Counted from the stretch's first letter, positions 25,443-34,927 are shown. The stretch is DNA of 64,000 nucleotides from Kocuria sp. cx-455 (GCF_014698015.1 NZ_JACXBS010000001.1:248001-312000), one strand, 5' to 3'. The notes: generated from the letters alone by a model not told the origin. Program-made: numbers and translations.

Positions 25443-26378
25443 GTGAGCAAAAAACGCAACCGTAAGAATCGGCGGGATCAGGCGGAGCCGGTGAGTGCGG
25501 CGTCGTCGGACGCGCCAGGCCTGAGCGAAGGTACCTGGCACACAGACACCGGGACCGTGCAGCTCGAACATGACTCGTACGTGCCCGGCGCGTGGGTGCT
25601 GCGCGTCAACGGTGTGCCGTCATCGCACATCGTGCCGGACCGGCCGGATCAGCTCGAATTCGAGTACATGAGGTGGTTCAGCGCGCTCACCGAAGAGCAC
25701 GTGGACCGTCATCTGAATCCCACCACCCTGCGCATCCTGCACCTGGGCGGCGGCGCATGTTCGATGGCGCGTTACCTTGCCTGGCGCTTTCCCGCCGCCC
25801 GCCAGGTGGTGGTGGAGTTCGACGCCGCTCTCACGCGCCTGGTCCGCGAATGGCTTGATCTGCCCCGCGCACCCCTCCTTCGTATCCGTGCCGGGGAAGC
25901 CCGTGAAGTGACCGAATCACTGCACGAGTCATCGCGCGAGGTGATCCTGCGTGATGTGTTTACCGGCGAGCAAACGCCGGGGCATTTACGGACTGTGGAG
26001 TTCGCGCGGCACGTGGATCGGGTACTGACATCGGACGGGGTGTACCTCATGAACGTGGGGGACACCCGCAATCTGAAGGGAACGCGCGCGGAGCTGGCTG
26101 CCCTACTGAAAGTGTTCGAGCACGTGGGCGCGGTTGCGGATCCCGCCATGCTCAAGGGGCGCCGCTACGGCAACGTGGTGTTGGTTGCCTCGCACGCCCC
26201 GCTACCCGAACCCGGATCCGAGGCGGGTGCCGCCCTGACCAAGGAACTGCTCGGTGGGCCCCTTCCCGCCCAGTACAAGGACACCGCATGGTGCCGCCAG
26301 CTCGTGGCCGAAACTCAGCCCTGGCACGACAAACCGGCGGACCAGATGCCGGCGGTGGGGACCATTACCGGCGCGTGA
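25443..26378 (+). CDS. Spermidine synthase-like SAM-dependent transferase
   Basis: 311 residues. Motif I of the Rossmann fold is LRILHLGGGACSMARYLA (about residues 98-115), followed by the acidic VVVEFDAALTRLVREWLDLPR, as in polyamine synthase-like proteins. The aminopropyl-transfer gatekeeper region is not clear, so it may be a methyltransferase or an orphan synthase-like protein. The N-terminus is strongly basic (MSKKRNRKNRRD). GTG 25443 follows the thiamine-binding gene closely. An exact copy of GCGGCGTCGTC lies at 25497-25507 in the variable N-terminal stretch (SAASSDAP). Confidence 0.7.
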   Translation: MSKKRNRKNRRDQAEPVSAASSDAPGLSEGTWHTDTGTVQLEHDSYVPGAWVLRVNGVPSSHIVPDRPDQLEFEYMRWFSALTEEHVDRHLNPTTLRILHLGGGACSMARYLAWRFPAARQVVVEFDAALTRLVREWLDLPRAPLLRIRAGEAREVTESLHESSREVILRDVFTGEQTPGHLRTVEFARHVDRVLTSDGVYLMNVGDTRNLKGTRAELAALLKVFEHVGAVADPAMLKGRRYGNVVLVASHAPLPEPGSEAGAALTKELLGGPLPAQYKDTAWCRQLVAETQPWHDKPADQMPAVGTITGA

Positions 26379-26423
26379 GTCACCGGTCGCATCTCCGAGC
26401 CCCAGGCGTTGTAGCCCGGTGCG

Positions 26424-26487
26424 CCATTTCATCCGGCTTTACTGCACAGTAGCCTGGCCTACCGTGCAGTAAAGCCGGACCAAATGG
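26424..26487. terminator. Long hairpin terminator
   Basis: Arms 26424-26447 and 26464-26487 pair over 24 bases with a two-base mismatch (core TCCGGCTTTACTGCAC) and a 16-base loop. It lies 46 bases after the spermidine synthase-like gene. Its shape resembles family H1 but the core differs. Confidence 0.75.
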
Positions 26488-26520
26488 CTCTCGGCCCTCC
26501 CGCTCCCTGCCGTGCCCCCG

Positions 26521-26532
26521 TAGCGTGGACCC
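26521..26532 (+). promoter_or_regulatory. -10 box TAGCGT six bases before ATG 26533
   Basis: TAGCGT at 26521-26526, then six bases and the ATG. Predicted leaderless start of the VOC gene. Confidence 0.5.
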
Positions 26533-26895
26533 ATGACTAGCCACCTGCACTCACTGGCCATTGACGCCCACGATCCGAAAGCCCTCGCCCGCTTTTGGTG
26601 CGAGGTGCTGAACTACCGGATCGATGAGGAGGAAGAGGATTTCGTCAGCGCCTCCCCCAACGAGGGGCAATCCCTGCGGTTGGACTTCATTCAAGTTCCG
26701 GAGGGCAAGACCGTGAAAAACCGGCTGCACCTGGACATTAGGGCCTCTGACTCGAATCAGGACGCGGAAGTGGCGCGCGTCGAATCCCTGGGTGCCTCCA
26801 GGGTGGACGTGGGCCAAACCAGCAAGGACAGCTGGGTGGTGCTCGCCGACCCGGAGGGCAATGAGTTCTGCATCCTCTCGGATCGGCAGGAGTAA
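26533..26895 (+). CDS. VOC-family (glyoxalase-like) protein
   Basis: 120 residues, one VOC domain. HSLAIDAHDPKALARFWCEVLNY at the start and VVLADPEGNEFCILSD at the end are the two halves of the beta-alpha-beta3 fold, with potential metal ligands His and Glu. Single-domain members bind small ligands or act as dioxygenase or resistance proteins; the substrate is unknown. The promoter is of the leaderless type. It precedes the urea-transporter gene by 15 bases. Confidence 0.75.
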   Translation: MTSHLHSLAIDAHDPKALARFWCEVLNYRIDEEEEDFVSASPNEGQSLRLDFIQVPEGKTVKNRLHLDIRASDSNQDAEVARVESLGASRVDVGQTSKDSWVVLADPEGNEFCILSDRQE

Positions 26896-26910
26896 TCCAT
26901 ACTGGCCAGT

Positions 26911-27819
26911 GTGTGGATGGTCCAAGCGCTGATCAGGTCTCAGGGGCAGATCTTCTTCCAGCGCGCCACACTCGGCGGTCTGTTAGTCCTGCTGGCCCTG
27001 ACGGTGGCGTCACCGTGGTTGACGGGTTTCGCGCTGCTCGGCGCAGCAGTGCAGACCGGCGTGTCCGTGTGGCTGCGTCGGCCGAGCTCCGTGTCAGCGC
27101 ATCGCGACGCCGCAGACGGGATTCATGGGTTCTGCGGTGCCCTCTCCGGGTGCGCGGCGTGGCTCGCGTGCGGTCCCTCAACCGCCGCGCTCATTTGGAC
27201 CGTCCTGGGCAGCGCACTGTGCGCGGTGCTCATACGGTTCCTCGAACGGCTGCGTATCTTCACGTGGTTGCCCATGCTCACGGGACCGTTCTGCGCGGTG
27301 AACTCTGCGCTGAACCCGGTCTTCGGGCGGTGGCATCGAGACACTTCGGAAGCACCGCCGTTCGAGTTCTTCGGGCCGCTCCCGGAGCTCGTCACCGGCA
27401 CGGTTCGGGCCTCCGCGCAAGTCCTCCTGACCGATCACTTGCTGACGGGCCTGTTGATCCTCGCCCTCATGTTTCTGGCCGGCGCGCGCGAGGGCCTGTG
27501 GTCGCTCACCGGGGCAATGGCCGCCACGGCCCTCGGCTTATGGATCCTCGGTGGGGAACCCGCCACGGCGGGCCTGGCGGGCTATTGCGGCCTTTTGACC
27601 GCCCTCGCCCTGGGCGCGGTCTTCCCACCCGACGACGCCGCTCGCGCACTCCGCCTGCTCGTCCCCTTGGCGGGTGCGTGCGTCACGGTGCCACTGTGGT
27701 GGGCCATGGACCAGACAGGTATGGCCGTGTACACGTGGCCGTTCGTGCTGACCACGTGGGTGACACTGGTCACGCAGCGACGGTGGACGCGACGGGAAGT
27801 GGCCGGGGCGGCGTCGTAG
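26911..27819 (+). CDS. Urea transporter (UT family)
   Basis: 302 residues, about ten membrane segments in two halves. SQGQIFFQRATLGGLLVLLAL near the start matches the UT motif at the pore entrance, and GFCGALSGCAAWLA and LTGPFCAVNSALN match later family blocks. It would conduct urea passively through the inner membrane. GTG 26911 lies seven bases after CATACT; ATG 26917 is an alternative. No urease genes are in the window. An exact copy of the iterated 11-mer (27631-27641) encodes PDDAA in a loop. It converges with the purine permease, 12 bases apart. Confidence 0.75.
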   Translation: MWMVQALIRSQGQIFFQRATLGGLLVLLALTVASPWLTGFALLGAAVQTGVSVWLRRPSSVSAHRDAADGIHGFCGALSGCAAWLACGPSTAALIWTVLGSALCAVLIRFLERLRIFTWLPMLTGPFCAVNSALNPVFGRWHRDTSEAPPFEFFGPLPELVTGTVRASAQVLLTDHLLTGLLILALMFLAGAREGLWSLTGAMAATALGLWILGGEPATAGLAGYCGLLTALALGAVFPPDDAARALRLLVPLAGACVTVPLWWAMDQTGMAVYTWPFVLTTWVTLVTQRRWTRREVAGAAS

Positions 27820-27831
27820 TCGAAGAGCGAG

Positions 27832-29295
27832 TTACGCCGTCCACCCCTCGATCACGGCAATCCCGAAGAACACCACGAACGCGCCGGCCACCACGTACAT
27901 GAGCGGGTGGACATCGCGCCAGCGGCCCTGGACCAGGCGGATGAACACGAAGGACACGAAGCCCGCGCCAATGCCGTGCGCAATGGAGTAGGTGAACGGC
28001 ATGACGGCGAAGGTCAGGAACGCGGGGACGGAAACGCCCCAGTCCTCCCAGTCGATGTGCACCACGTTCTTGGCCATCAGGAATCCCACGACCACCATGG
28101 CGGGGGCCACGGCCTCGAAGGGCACCACGTTGACCAGCGGGGTCAGGAACATGGCCAGCAGGAACATGATGCCGGTGACCACGTTGGCCAGGCCGGTGCG
28201 AGCGCCGTCGGCGATACCGGTGGAGGACTCCACGAAGATCTGGTTGGACGAGACCGAGCCCGCGCCGCCGGCCACGGCACCGAACGCGTCGACCAGCAGC
28301 ACGCGGTCCACGCGCTCGATCTGACCGTTCTTGTCCACCAACCCGGCCTGCTGGGAGAGGCCCACCATGGTGCCCATGGCGTCGAAGAAGATGGACAGCA
28401 AAATGGTGAAGATCAGCAGCATGCACGCGATCACGCCCAGTTCGCGGAAGGCGTCAATGGGGGCTGCCGAGCCGATCAGGGAGAGGTCGGGGAGTGCGAA
28501 CAGGCCCTCGGGATTGGCGGGAACCACCAGGGACCAGCCGCTGGTGTTGTCCACGGAGGAACCGGACGGGGAGACCGCCTCGAGGATGTGGGCGAAGATC
28601 GTGGTTGCGATCACCGCGATGAGAATGCCGCCGCGCACGTTGCGCACCAGTAGCGCCACGGTCAGCAGCAGGCCCACCACGAACGTAAGTGTGGGCCAGC
28701 CGAACAGTTCGCCGCCGTTGCCCATTTGCACGGGAACGGTGGTGCCGGCGGCGTCCGGGATGCGGCGCACGAAGCCCGCGTTCACGAACCCGATGAGCGC
28801 AATGAACAGCCCGATGCCCACCACGATCGCGGTCTTCAGGGACGGCGGCACCGCGTTGAACACCGCGGTGCGGAAGCCGGTGAGGACCAGCACCACCATG
28901 ATCAGACCGGCCCAGATGACCAGTCCCATGACCTCGGGCCACGTCAGGCCCGGGTTCGTGGCGATCGTGACCGCCAGGAACGCGTTCACGCCCAGGCCGG
29001 TGGCCAGCGCGAAGGGTGCTTTGGCCCACACGCCCATGGCAATGGTCAGTACGCCCGCGACGAGGGCGGTCACAGCGGCCACGCGCTCGCCGCCCAAGAC
29101 ATTTCCGGCGCCGTCCGGACCGTAGCCCAGTACGAGGGGGTTCAACACCACGATGTAGCTCATGGCGATGAAGGTGGCCAGGCCACCGCGAATCTCTCGT
29201 CCCACGGTGGAGCCGCGTTCGGAAATGTAGAAGAAGCGGTCCAGCGCTCCGCGGGGTTCGCGCGTTTGCGATGCGGGTTTGGTCGGTGACGACAT
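27832..29295 (-). CDS. Adenine/guanine/hypoxanthine permease, AzgA/PbuG type (NCS2 superfamily)
   Basis: 487 residues with about 13 membrane segments. ATFIAMSYIVVLNPLVL in TM1 and SSNQIFVESSTGIADGARTGLANVVTG in the substrate-binding half are the AzgA-type signature. It imports purine bases with protons. ATG 29295 has GTGAGGA six bases upstream, which corresponds to the GTG that opens the longer frame. TAGTAT (minus strand, 29369-29374) may be the -10 box. It fits with the purine-type phosphoribosyltransferase 8 kb away, although they are not linked. Confidence 0.88.
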   Translation of the reverse strand: MSSPTKPASQTREPRGALDRFFYISERGSTVGREIRGGLATFIAMSYIVVLNPLVLGYGPDGAGNVLGGERVAAVTALVAGVLTIAMGVWAKAPFALATGLGVNAFLAVTIATNPGLTWPEVMGLVIWAGLIMVVLVLTGFRTAVFNAVPPSLKTAIVVGIGLFIALIGFVNAGFVRRIPDAAGTTVPVQMGNGGELFGWPTLTFVVGLLLTVALLVRNVRGGILIAVIATTIFAHILEAVSPSGSSVDNTSGWSLVVPANPEGLFALPDLSLIGSAAPIDAFRELGVIACMLLIFTILLSIFFDAMGTMVGLSQQAGLVDKNGQIERVDRVLLVDAFGAVAGGAGSVSSNQIFVESSTGIADGARTGLANVVTGIMFLLAMFLTPLVNVVPFEAVAPAMVVVGFLMAKNVVHIDWEDWGVSVPAFLTFAVMPFTYSIAHGIGAGFVSFVFIRLVQGRWRDVHPLMYVVAGAFVVFFGIAVIEGWTA

Positions 29296-29519
29296 GAAGA
29301 TCCTCACGGGTCAAAGGCACAACGGCAGCGCACGGCACGGCTACCGGAATGGGGGCGTTTGTGTAGAAATACTACGCCGACGGCGCAACCGCTGCCGCGG
29401 GCCATGTTCTCGCGCGCTCACCTTATCCGGTGCGGTGTTGCTCACCTCACAGCCGTGCCGGCCCGTCCTCAGTACGCTGGAGTGCAGAGGAACGATTATT
29501 GTCCGGGAGGACAAAGCTC

Positions 29520-30350
29520 ATGACGAAGTCCGCAGAGGCACAATTCACCCACGTCACCACATGGCTCACCGACATGGACGGTGTGCTGGTCCGCGAGGAC
29601 ACGGCAATCCCCGGTGCGGCAGAGCTGCTGGAATTGTGGGAAGAACGGGGCCAGGAGTACCTGGTGCTGACCAACAATTCCATTTACACCCCGCGCGATC
29701 TGGCGGCTCGTCTGGCGCGCTCGGGATTGCACGTGGCGGAGGAAAATCTCTGGACGTCCGCACTGGCCACCGCGCAGTTCCTCAAGAATCAGAACTCGGG
29801 TTCCCGCGCCTATGTGATCGGTGAGGCGGGGTTGACCACGGCGTTGCACGAGGCGGGGTTCGTCCTGACGGACACCGATTGCGATTACGTGGTCCTGGGT
29901 GAGACACGCACGTATTCGTTCGAGGCCATCACCAACGCGATCCGGTTGATCCTCAACGGCGCGCGTTTCATCTCGACCAACCCGGATACCACCGGGCCAT
30001 CGCCGGAGGGGCCCATGCCGGCCACGGGATCGGTTGCGGCCCTGATCACGGCGGCCACCAATCTCCACCCTTACGTGGTGGGCAAGCCGAACCCCATGAT
30101 GTTCCGCTCTGCCCTCAACCAGATCGGTGGGCATTCGGAGACCACCGCCATGTTGGGCGACCGGATGGACACGGACATCGTCTCCGGTATGGAGGCGGGC
30201 CTGCGAACCGTTCTGGTCTACAGCGGCGTGACCGCCCCCCAGGATGTGGAGCGGTTCCCGTTCCGACCCACTCTGGCACTGGATTCGGTGGCCGACCTGT
30301 TGGAGCTGCTCACTGCTGACGGGCAGGAAGCGGCCGGGGCTGCGTCGTAA
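29520..30350 (+). CDS. HAD-superfamily phosphatase, NagD-like (subclass IIA)
   Basis: 276 residues. Motif I is TDMDGVLVRED (about residues 16-26), motif II is LTNN, and the C-terminal motifs are VVGKPNPMMF and MLGDRMDTDIVSGMEAGLRTVLV. The C2A cap identifies the NagD/p-nitrophenylphosphatase group, which hydrolyses sugar phosphates or nucleotides. ATG 29520 follows GGGAGG; TACGCT at 29473 may be the -10 box. It is divergent from the purine permease. Confidence 0.88.
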   Translation: MTKSAEAQFTHVTTWLTDMDGVLVREDTAIPGAAELLELWEERGQEYLVLTNNSIYTPRDLAARLARSGLHVAEENLWTSALATAQFLKNQNSGSRAYVIGEAGLTTALHEAGFVLTDTDCDYVVLGETRTYSFEAITNAIRLILNGARFISTNPDTTGPSPEGPMPATGSVAALITAATNLHPYVVGKPNPMMFRSALNQIGGHSETTAMLGDRMDTDIVSGMEAGLRTVLVYSGVTAPQDVERFPFRPTLALDSVADLLELLTADGQEAAGAAS

Positions 30351-30491
30351 ATCGAATCCTGCCTCACCCGGGTGTGACGGAACATTACGCGGGGGTGGCC
30401 CGGTGTGTGCGATTGCTCAAATTTCACTACCGTAGAACCCAGTCCCCGCAGGCACGCGAGTGTGCGTGCGCGTTGAAAGGAAATACCAGCT

Positions 30492-31913
30492 GTGACAGCA
30501 CCTACTTCAGCACGTCCGTTGCGCGTTGCCGTGATCGGAGCGGGTCCGGCGGGCATTTACGCCGCTGACATGCTCACAAAGTCCGAGGCCGTGCGGGAAG
30601 GCGAGCTGGAAGTCAGCGTTGATCTGTACGACCGCTATCCCACCCCGTTCGGTCTGATCCGCTACGGTGTGGCCCCGGATCACCCGCGCATCAAGGGCAT
30701 CATCACCGCGTTGCGCTCGATTCTGGGCCGCGGCGACATTCGCTTCTTCGGCAACGTGGAGTACGGCAAGGACCTCACGATGGGGGAATACCTGGCGCAC
30801 TACGACGCCGTGATTTTCGCCACCGGTGCTGTCAACGATGCTCCGTTGGTAATCCCCGGTGCGGACCTGGATGGTTCCTACGGCGCCGCCAAGTTCGTTG
30901 CCTGGTACGACGGCCACCCCGACTACCCGCGAACCTGGCCGCTCAACGCCAAGGAAGTTGCGGTCATCGGTAACGGCAACGTGGCCCTGGACGTGGCCCG
31001 GGTGCTGTCCAAGCACGCGGATGACATGCTCGTCACCGAGATCCCGGGCAACGTCTACCAGGGGCTGCGCGATTCGCCGGTCACGGACGTCCACGTGTTC
31101 GGCCGCCGGGGCCCCGCGCAGATCAAGTTCACCCCGCTCGAACTGCGTGAGCTGGCAAAGTCCCGCGATGTGGACATCGTGCTTTATGACGAAGACTTCC
31201 AGTTCGACGAGGCCTCCGAGCAGGCCATGGTCGAGAACAACCAGACCAAGGTCATGATGAAGACCCTGCAGAAGTGGCGCGAAGACGATTCTCCCAAGAC
31301 CGCATCCCGCCGCCTGCACCTACACTTCCTGCAGACTCCGTCCGAGATCCTGGGTGACGAGGACGGCAAGGTCAGCGGCATCCGCATGGAACGCACCCGC
31401 CTCAATGGGGATGCATCCGTGACCGCGACCGGCGAGTACATAGATTACCCGGTCCAAGCCGTCTACCACGCCATCGGGTACCTGGGGTCCCCCCTTCCGG
31501 AGGTCCCGTTCAACCCCGACCGCGGCGTGGTCCTCAACCAGGAAGGTCGCGTGGTCGACGGCGAGGGCACCGTGGTTCCGGGCGTTTACGCCACCGGCTG
31601 GATCAAGCGCGGCCCCGTGGGCCTGATTGGCGCCACCAAGTCCGATGCCCTCGAGACCATCAACCACCTGCTCGAAGACCGTAACGCCCTGGCCGATCCG
31701 GATTTCCCGGAGCCCTCGGCCATCGAGTCGCTGCTCCAGGACAAGGGTGTCGAATACACCACCTGGGACGGCTGGCTGGACCTGGACGAATACGAGCAGA
31801 GCCTCGGCCAGTCCTCTCACGACGCCGAGGGCAATCCCCGCGAACGCGTCAAGGTGGTCGACCGCGACGAGATGGTCTCCGTCTCCCGCCGCGGGGTCCC
31901 CGCTCGCAGCTAG
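30492..31913 (+). CDS. fprA: Ferredoxin/flavodoxin-NADP+ reductase, FprA type
   Basis: 473 residues, the length of mycobacterial FprA (adrenodoxin-reductase type). The FAD motif is VIGAGPAG (residues 14-21), and the second dinucleotide motif GNGNVALDVARVL (about 156-168) binds NADP. RYPTPFGLIRYGVAPDHPRIKG and FTPLELREL are characteristic, and the final GWIKRGPVGLIGATKSDA is the conserved C-terminal FAD-site block. It passes electrons between NADPH and ferredoxin. GTG 30492 follows AAAGGAAA. It stands alone between a phosphatase and a DUF559-like gene. Confidence 0.93.
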   Translation: MTAPTSARPLRVAVIGAGPAGIYAADMLTKSEAVREGELEVSVDLYDRYPTPFGLIRYGVAPDHPRIKGIITALRSILGRGDIRFFGNVEYGKDLTMGEYLAHYDAVIFATGAVNDAPLVIPGADLDGSYGAAKFVAWYDGHPDYPRTWPLNAKEVAVIGNGNVALDVARVLSKHADDMLVTEIPGNVYQGLRDSPVTDVHVFGRRGPAQIKFTPLELRELAKSRDVDIVLYDEDFQFDEASEQAMVENNQTKVMMKTLQKWREDDSPKTASRRLHLHFLQTPSEILGDEDGKVSGIRMERTRLNGDASVTATGEYIDYPVQAVYHAIGYLGSPLPEVPFNPDRGVVLNQEGRVVDGEGTVVPGVYATGWIKRGPVGLIGATKSDALETINHLLEDRNALADPDFPEPSAIESLLQDKGVEYTTWDGWLDLDEYEQSLGQSSHDAEGNPRERVKVVDRDEMVSVSRRGVPARS

Positions 31914-32185
31914 TTCTCCCGGACACTTTCCCGCCGACGCCGCCGCCCCTCCAGTTCCCGCGTTCACCCCGGGCCGGGTGGGGCGGTGTTGTCGACGGTA
32001 AAGCCTCTGAGCGAGAGGCCGTTGCAAACTGGTCGACGGTGCGACCCAAAAAGCCGGTTCTCGGTGTCGTACCGTTGATCAGCCTGCGGTGCGGTTCGGG
32101 GCACTGGCTTTAGCGTCGATCCGTGTGCGCGGTGACGTGAACTCCACAGTGAGTACATGTCGTTTCCGGTGACTCGCGTGATTCC

Positions 32186-32198
32186 TAGCCTGTGAAGC
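32186..32198 (+). promoter_or_regulatory. -10 box TAGCCT seven bases before ATG 32199
   Basis: TAGCCT at 32186-32191, seven bases, then the ATG of the second DUF559-like gene. The 285-bp region before it (31914-32198) holds no gene; it contains a weak GCCTCT/AGAGGC stem near 32003 and a GTCGACGGT sequence repeated about 40 bp apart. Confidence 0.45.
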
Positions 32199-33254
32199 AT
32201 GAAGAAACTCGGTGACCCTTTGGTGCTCGGACCGCGCCCGCTCGTAAGGTCCACCGCAGAGCTGGGTAGCCGAGCTCGAGATCTTGAGGGACGCCCGGGG
32301 ACTTACAAATTGGTTCGGGGCACGTGGGTTTGTTCGGGGGTTCCTTTAACGCCCATCCGCAGATCTCTGTTGTTGCACGATCACTATTCAAAAGACGGCG
32401 TAGGTCTGAGTATCACCGGTATTCATGCGCTTCAGCTGTTCACGCTGCCGGTTGGATACACCAAACGATGGGTCAACGAGTTCCTGGGCGACCCGCCCCC
32501 AATGCGTGCACGAGAGTTGAGCAGGGCTTACGACGTCCCACATCTTGCGTGGACCGAATCCCGTCCCACGGTGCGCGAGCAGGGAATGCGATTGACCAAG
32601 TCCTATGGACTGAAAACTTTTGCGGGTCCCTGGGGCACGCGATTGGCCCACCCCGTCGAAGCTCTGGTCGCCGCGGCACCTTACCTGTCCCAATGGCGGC
32701 TGACTGCCTGTCTTGATGCGTTGCTGTCCGGTGAACTTCAAATTCCGGAGTTCACCCCTCAGCCAGCAATGACGAAGGACGACATGACGGCAGCAATCTC
32801 ACTCTTGCCAGCGCGAAACCCCGCTGTCATCGCCCTGAAACGCGCACTCGTCAACGCGGCAGAACCCGTATGGTCACCGATGGAAACGTTGGTCCGACGG
32901 ATGGTTGTCACACAAGATTTTCCCGAGCCCACGTTGAACCACCCTGTGATGATCGAAGGAAACCTCGCGTACCCGGATCTGTCCTGGCCCGAGCTGCGAT
33001 TGGGCATCGAATACAACGGAGGAATTCACCTCCTGGATCGCCGTACGTACGGCACCGAGATGAATCGCATCCGCACGTTCCAAGATCACGGTTGGGATCT
33101 CAACATTCTGGTGTTGGACGATCTCGAAGACCCCCGTCTCCGCTGGAATTGGCTGCAGTGGTTGGCCGAAAGGCTCAATCGGGGACCCCAAAGCGCAAGC
33201 CGATCGACGGTAATGCCACGACTCCCACGCCCCTCGTCATCTGATGAACGGTAG
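32199..33254 (+). CDS. DUF559-like protein, paralogue 2 (altered catalytic Lys)
   Basis: 351 residues, co-linear with the gene at 20351. Shared blocks include TGIHALQLFTLPVGYT, TKSYGLKTFAGPWG, HPVEALVAAAPYLSQWRLTACLDALL and, near the C-terminus, YPDLSWPELRLGIEYNG. In the nuclease-like motif the ExK of the other copies is E-L-R here, so the catalytic Lys may be lost. It has a leaderless-type promoter. A 20-bp stretch near 32071 and another near 33283 match at about 16 positions, a weak sign of flanking repeats. It converges with the aldonolactone oxidase. Function unknown. Confidence 0.6.
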   Translation: MKKLGDPLVLGPRPLVRSTAELGSRARDLEGRPGTYKLVRGTWVCSGVPLTPIRRSLLLHDHYSKDGVGLSITGIHALQLFTLPVGYTKRWVNEFLGDPPPMRARELSRAYDVPHLAWTESRPTVREQGMRLTKSYGLKTFAGPWGTRLAHPVEALVAAAPYLSQWRLTACLDALLSGELQIPEFTPQPAMTKDDMTAAISLLPARNPAVIALKRALVNAAEPVWSPMETLVRRMVVTQDFPEPTLNHPVMIEGNLAYPDLSWPELRLGIEYNGGIHLLDRRTYGTEMNRIRTFQDHGWDLNILVLDDLEDPRLRWNWLQWLAERLNRGPQSASRSTVMPRLPRPSSSDER

Positions 33255-33321
33255 AGCCAGGAAAGTCGACTCGCAGGGTTATTCCGTCGATCAGAATGCG
33301 GCTGGCCGCCGGAATGCCCGA

Positions 33322-34704
33322 CTACAGACCCAGCAGCAATCTCGTATGGTCGTTGAGGAGCAGACCGTGGGGGTCCAGCTCGGAGCGGACGGCCAAGAAA
33401 TCGTCCCAGTTCGAGTACATGGGCTTGAGGGTCTCGGCGGTTTGAGTGTGAATGACTCCCCAGTGCGGGCGGCCACCGTGGTTCAAGAAGATCTGCTCGG
33501 CGGCTCGGAAGAACTTTTCGTAGGGGCGTTTGCCGTACTGGCGCAGGCTGATCCACCCGGTGTAACGGCCCGCGGCGGGGGAGAGGTATCCCTGTTCCGG
33601 GGGAGAGCACCGCACCAGGACGGGGAAGGACAGGGTGTAACCCTCCCGGTCCACCAGGGCTTTCAACTCGCTGAACGCCGCGGCGGTGTTTTCCAGCGGC
33701 AAGGCGTACTCGGTGGACACGAAACGCACTGCGCGCGGGGCGGTGAACACCCGGTAGGACACATCGGTGTAACGCCGGGAGCTCTTGGCCATGGACTCCA
33801 ATGTGTTCAGACCGGGCACGGTTTTGGGTGCCACGGAAGCCAAGCGGCCCAGGCCGGAGGTCAGGGTGGTGCGCAGAACGGCGTCGTCCGCCCGACGAAG
33901 GGCCCGCGAGATCGGTGAGGCCGGACGCGTGTAAATATCCGGGAGGCGGTGCAGCCGGCTGAGAATGCGGGTGTGCACGGTGGCGCGGCCGGGCATCCAG
34001 AAGAATTCGAAGTGATCGGCGCCGGACATCCGCTCGGCCAGGGAATCCACCAAGCGGTCGAGAGGCTCGCGGAACTCTGCGCAGTGCAGCCGAAAAGCGC
34101 TGACGCACTGGATGGTGACGGACACGATCACGCCCAGGACACCCAGGTGGACTCGAGCGGCGCGCAGCATCTCCGGATTGGAGGACTCGGAGCACGTGAG
34201 CAGCTCGCCGGACGGGGTGGCCAGCGTGATTTCCGTGATCTGCTCAGAAAGGGAAGGTTGCCCCAGGCCGGTGCCGTGAGTGCCCGTGGCGATCGCACCG
34301 GCAATGGTTTGGCCCGTGAAGTCGGGCATGTTGGCCAGGGCAAGGCCATGTTCCTCCAGGATCTGGCAGATCTGCTGAATCGTGGTGCCGCCGAACACCG
34401 TGACCTGCTGTTTCTCTATGTCTATGGAGCTGAGCCCGCTAAGGGCGGTGGCGTCCAAGAGCACGTCCGAGGTGGGGACCAACGGTGCGAAGCTCTGCCC
34501 GGAACCGGCAGGACGCACCCGAAGACCCTGTGCGGCGGCATCACGCAAGACCTGTTCGACCTGGTCCGTGTTCTCGGGGCGTACGATCGCCGCCGGTTTT
34601 ACCGTGAGGTTGCCGCCCCACGAACGCCACGTATCCTTGCCGGTCTTGCCGGTCATCGACGACGACTTTGCGGATTCGCCCGGTGTTGCCGACTGTTCGT
34701 TCAC
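33322..34704 (-). CDS. FAD-linked aldonolactone oxidase (D-arabinono/L-gulono-1,4-lactone oxidase type)
   Basis: 460 residues. The PCMH-type FAD domain has RPAGSGQSFAPLV (about 61-73) and GQTIAGAIATGTHGTGL (about 130-146). The C-terminal ALO domain ends with HWGVIHTQ, the conserved His-Trp-Gly near the flavin, and SELDPHGLLLNDHTRLLL. It oxidises an aldono-1,4-lactone or similar polyol substrate with O2 as likely acceptor. No covalent-FAD His is obvious in the usual position. GTG 34704 follows GGGAGGA. It is divergent from the universal stress gene. Confidence 0.85.
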   Translation of the reverse strand: MNEQSATPGESAKSSSMTGKTGKDTWRSWGGNLTVKPAAIVRPENTDQVEQVLRDAAAQGLRVRPAGSGQSFAPLVPTSDVLLDATALSGLSSIDIEKQQVTVFGGTTIQQICQILEEHGLALANMPDFTGQTIAGAIATGTHGTGLGQPSLSEQITEITLATPSGELLTCSESSNPEMLRAARVHLGVLGVIVSVTIQCVSAFRLHCAEFREPLDRLVDSLAERMSGADHFEFFWMPGRATVHTRILSRLHRLPDIYTRPASPISRALRRADDAVLRTTLTSGLGRLASVAPKTVPGLNTLESMAKSSRRYTDVSYRVFTAPRAVRFVSTEYALPLENTAAAFSELKALVDREGYTLSFPVLVRCSPPEQGYLSPAAGRYTGWISLRQYGKRPYEKFFRAAEQIFLNHGGRPHWGVIHTQTAETLKPMYSNWDDFLAVRSELDPHGLLLNDHTRLLLGL

Positions 34705-34927
34705 GGTTCGTATCCTCCCTCAGGACCTTTCCCTCGGACAGCGGTTCCGGTTCCTGCCCGCGACGCCGATCCGGGTGCTTTCCTTAGGGCCACCCTCCGG
34801 ACCCACCCCATCATCTCACCACGGGCTGAGAGGCGGCGCTTGTCCTCCGTGGACACCGGAATGTCGTTCATCCGGGCGGTCCGAGGACTACGCTTGACGT
34901 GACGGATCGGCGAAAGGAAGGCGCGCC

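Noticed and set aside
26424-26487. Membership of the fourth long hairpin in family H1
   Set aside because: The stem is similar in length, but its core (TCCGGCTTTACTGCAC) differs from AGTCCGTAAAA[G/C]TGC at too many places; kept as an ordinary terminator.
29296-29519. Possible purine riboswitch before the purine permease
   Set aside because: No three-way junction or conserved junction bases could be found; only a TAGTAT box and a ribosome site are visible.
27808-30350. Shared AGAAS ends of the urea transporter and NagD-like proteins as a tag
   Set aside because: Only two cases, and low-complexity Ala/Ser ends are common in such genomes; one of them is a near-copy of the iterated 11-mer.
33086-34195. 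Long open frame antisense to the aldonolactone oxidase and beyond
   Set aside because: It is Pro/Arg-rich with no motif and runs over two real genes; a shadow of high-G+C codon use.
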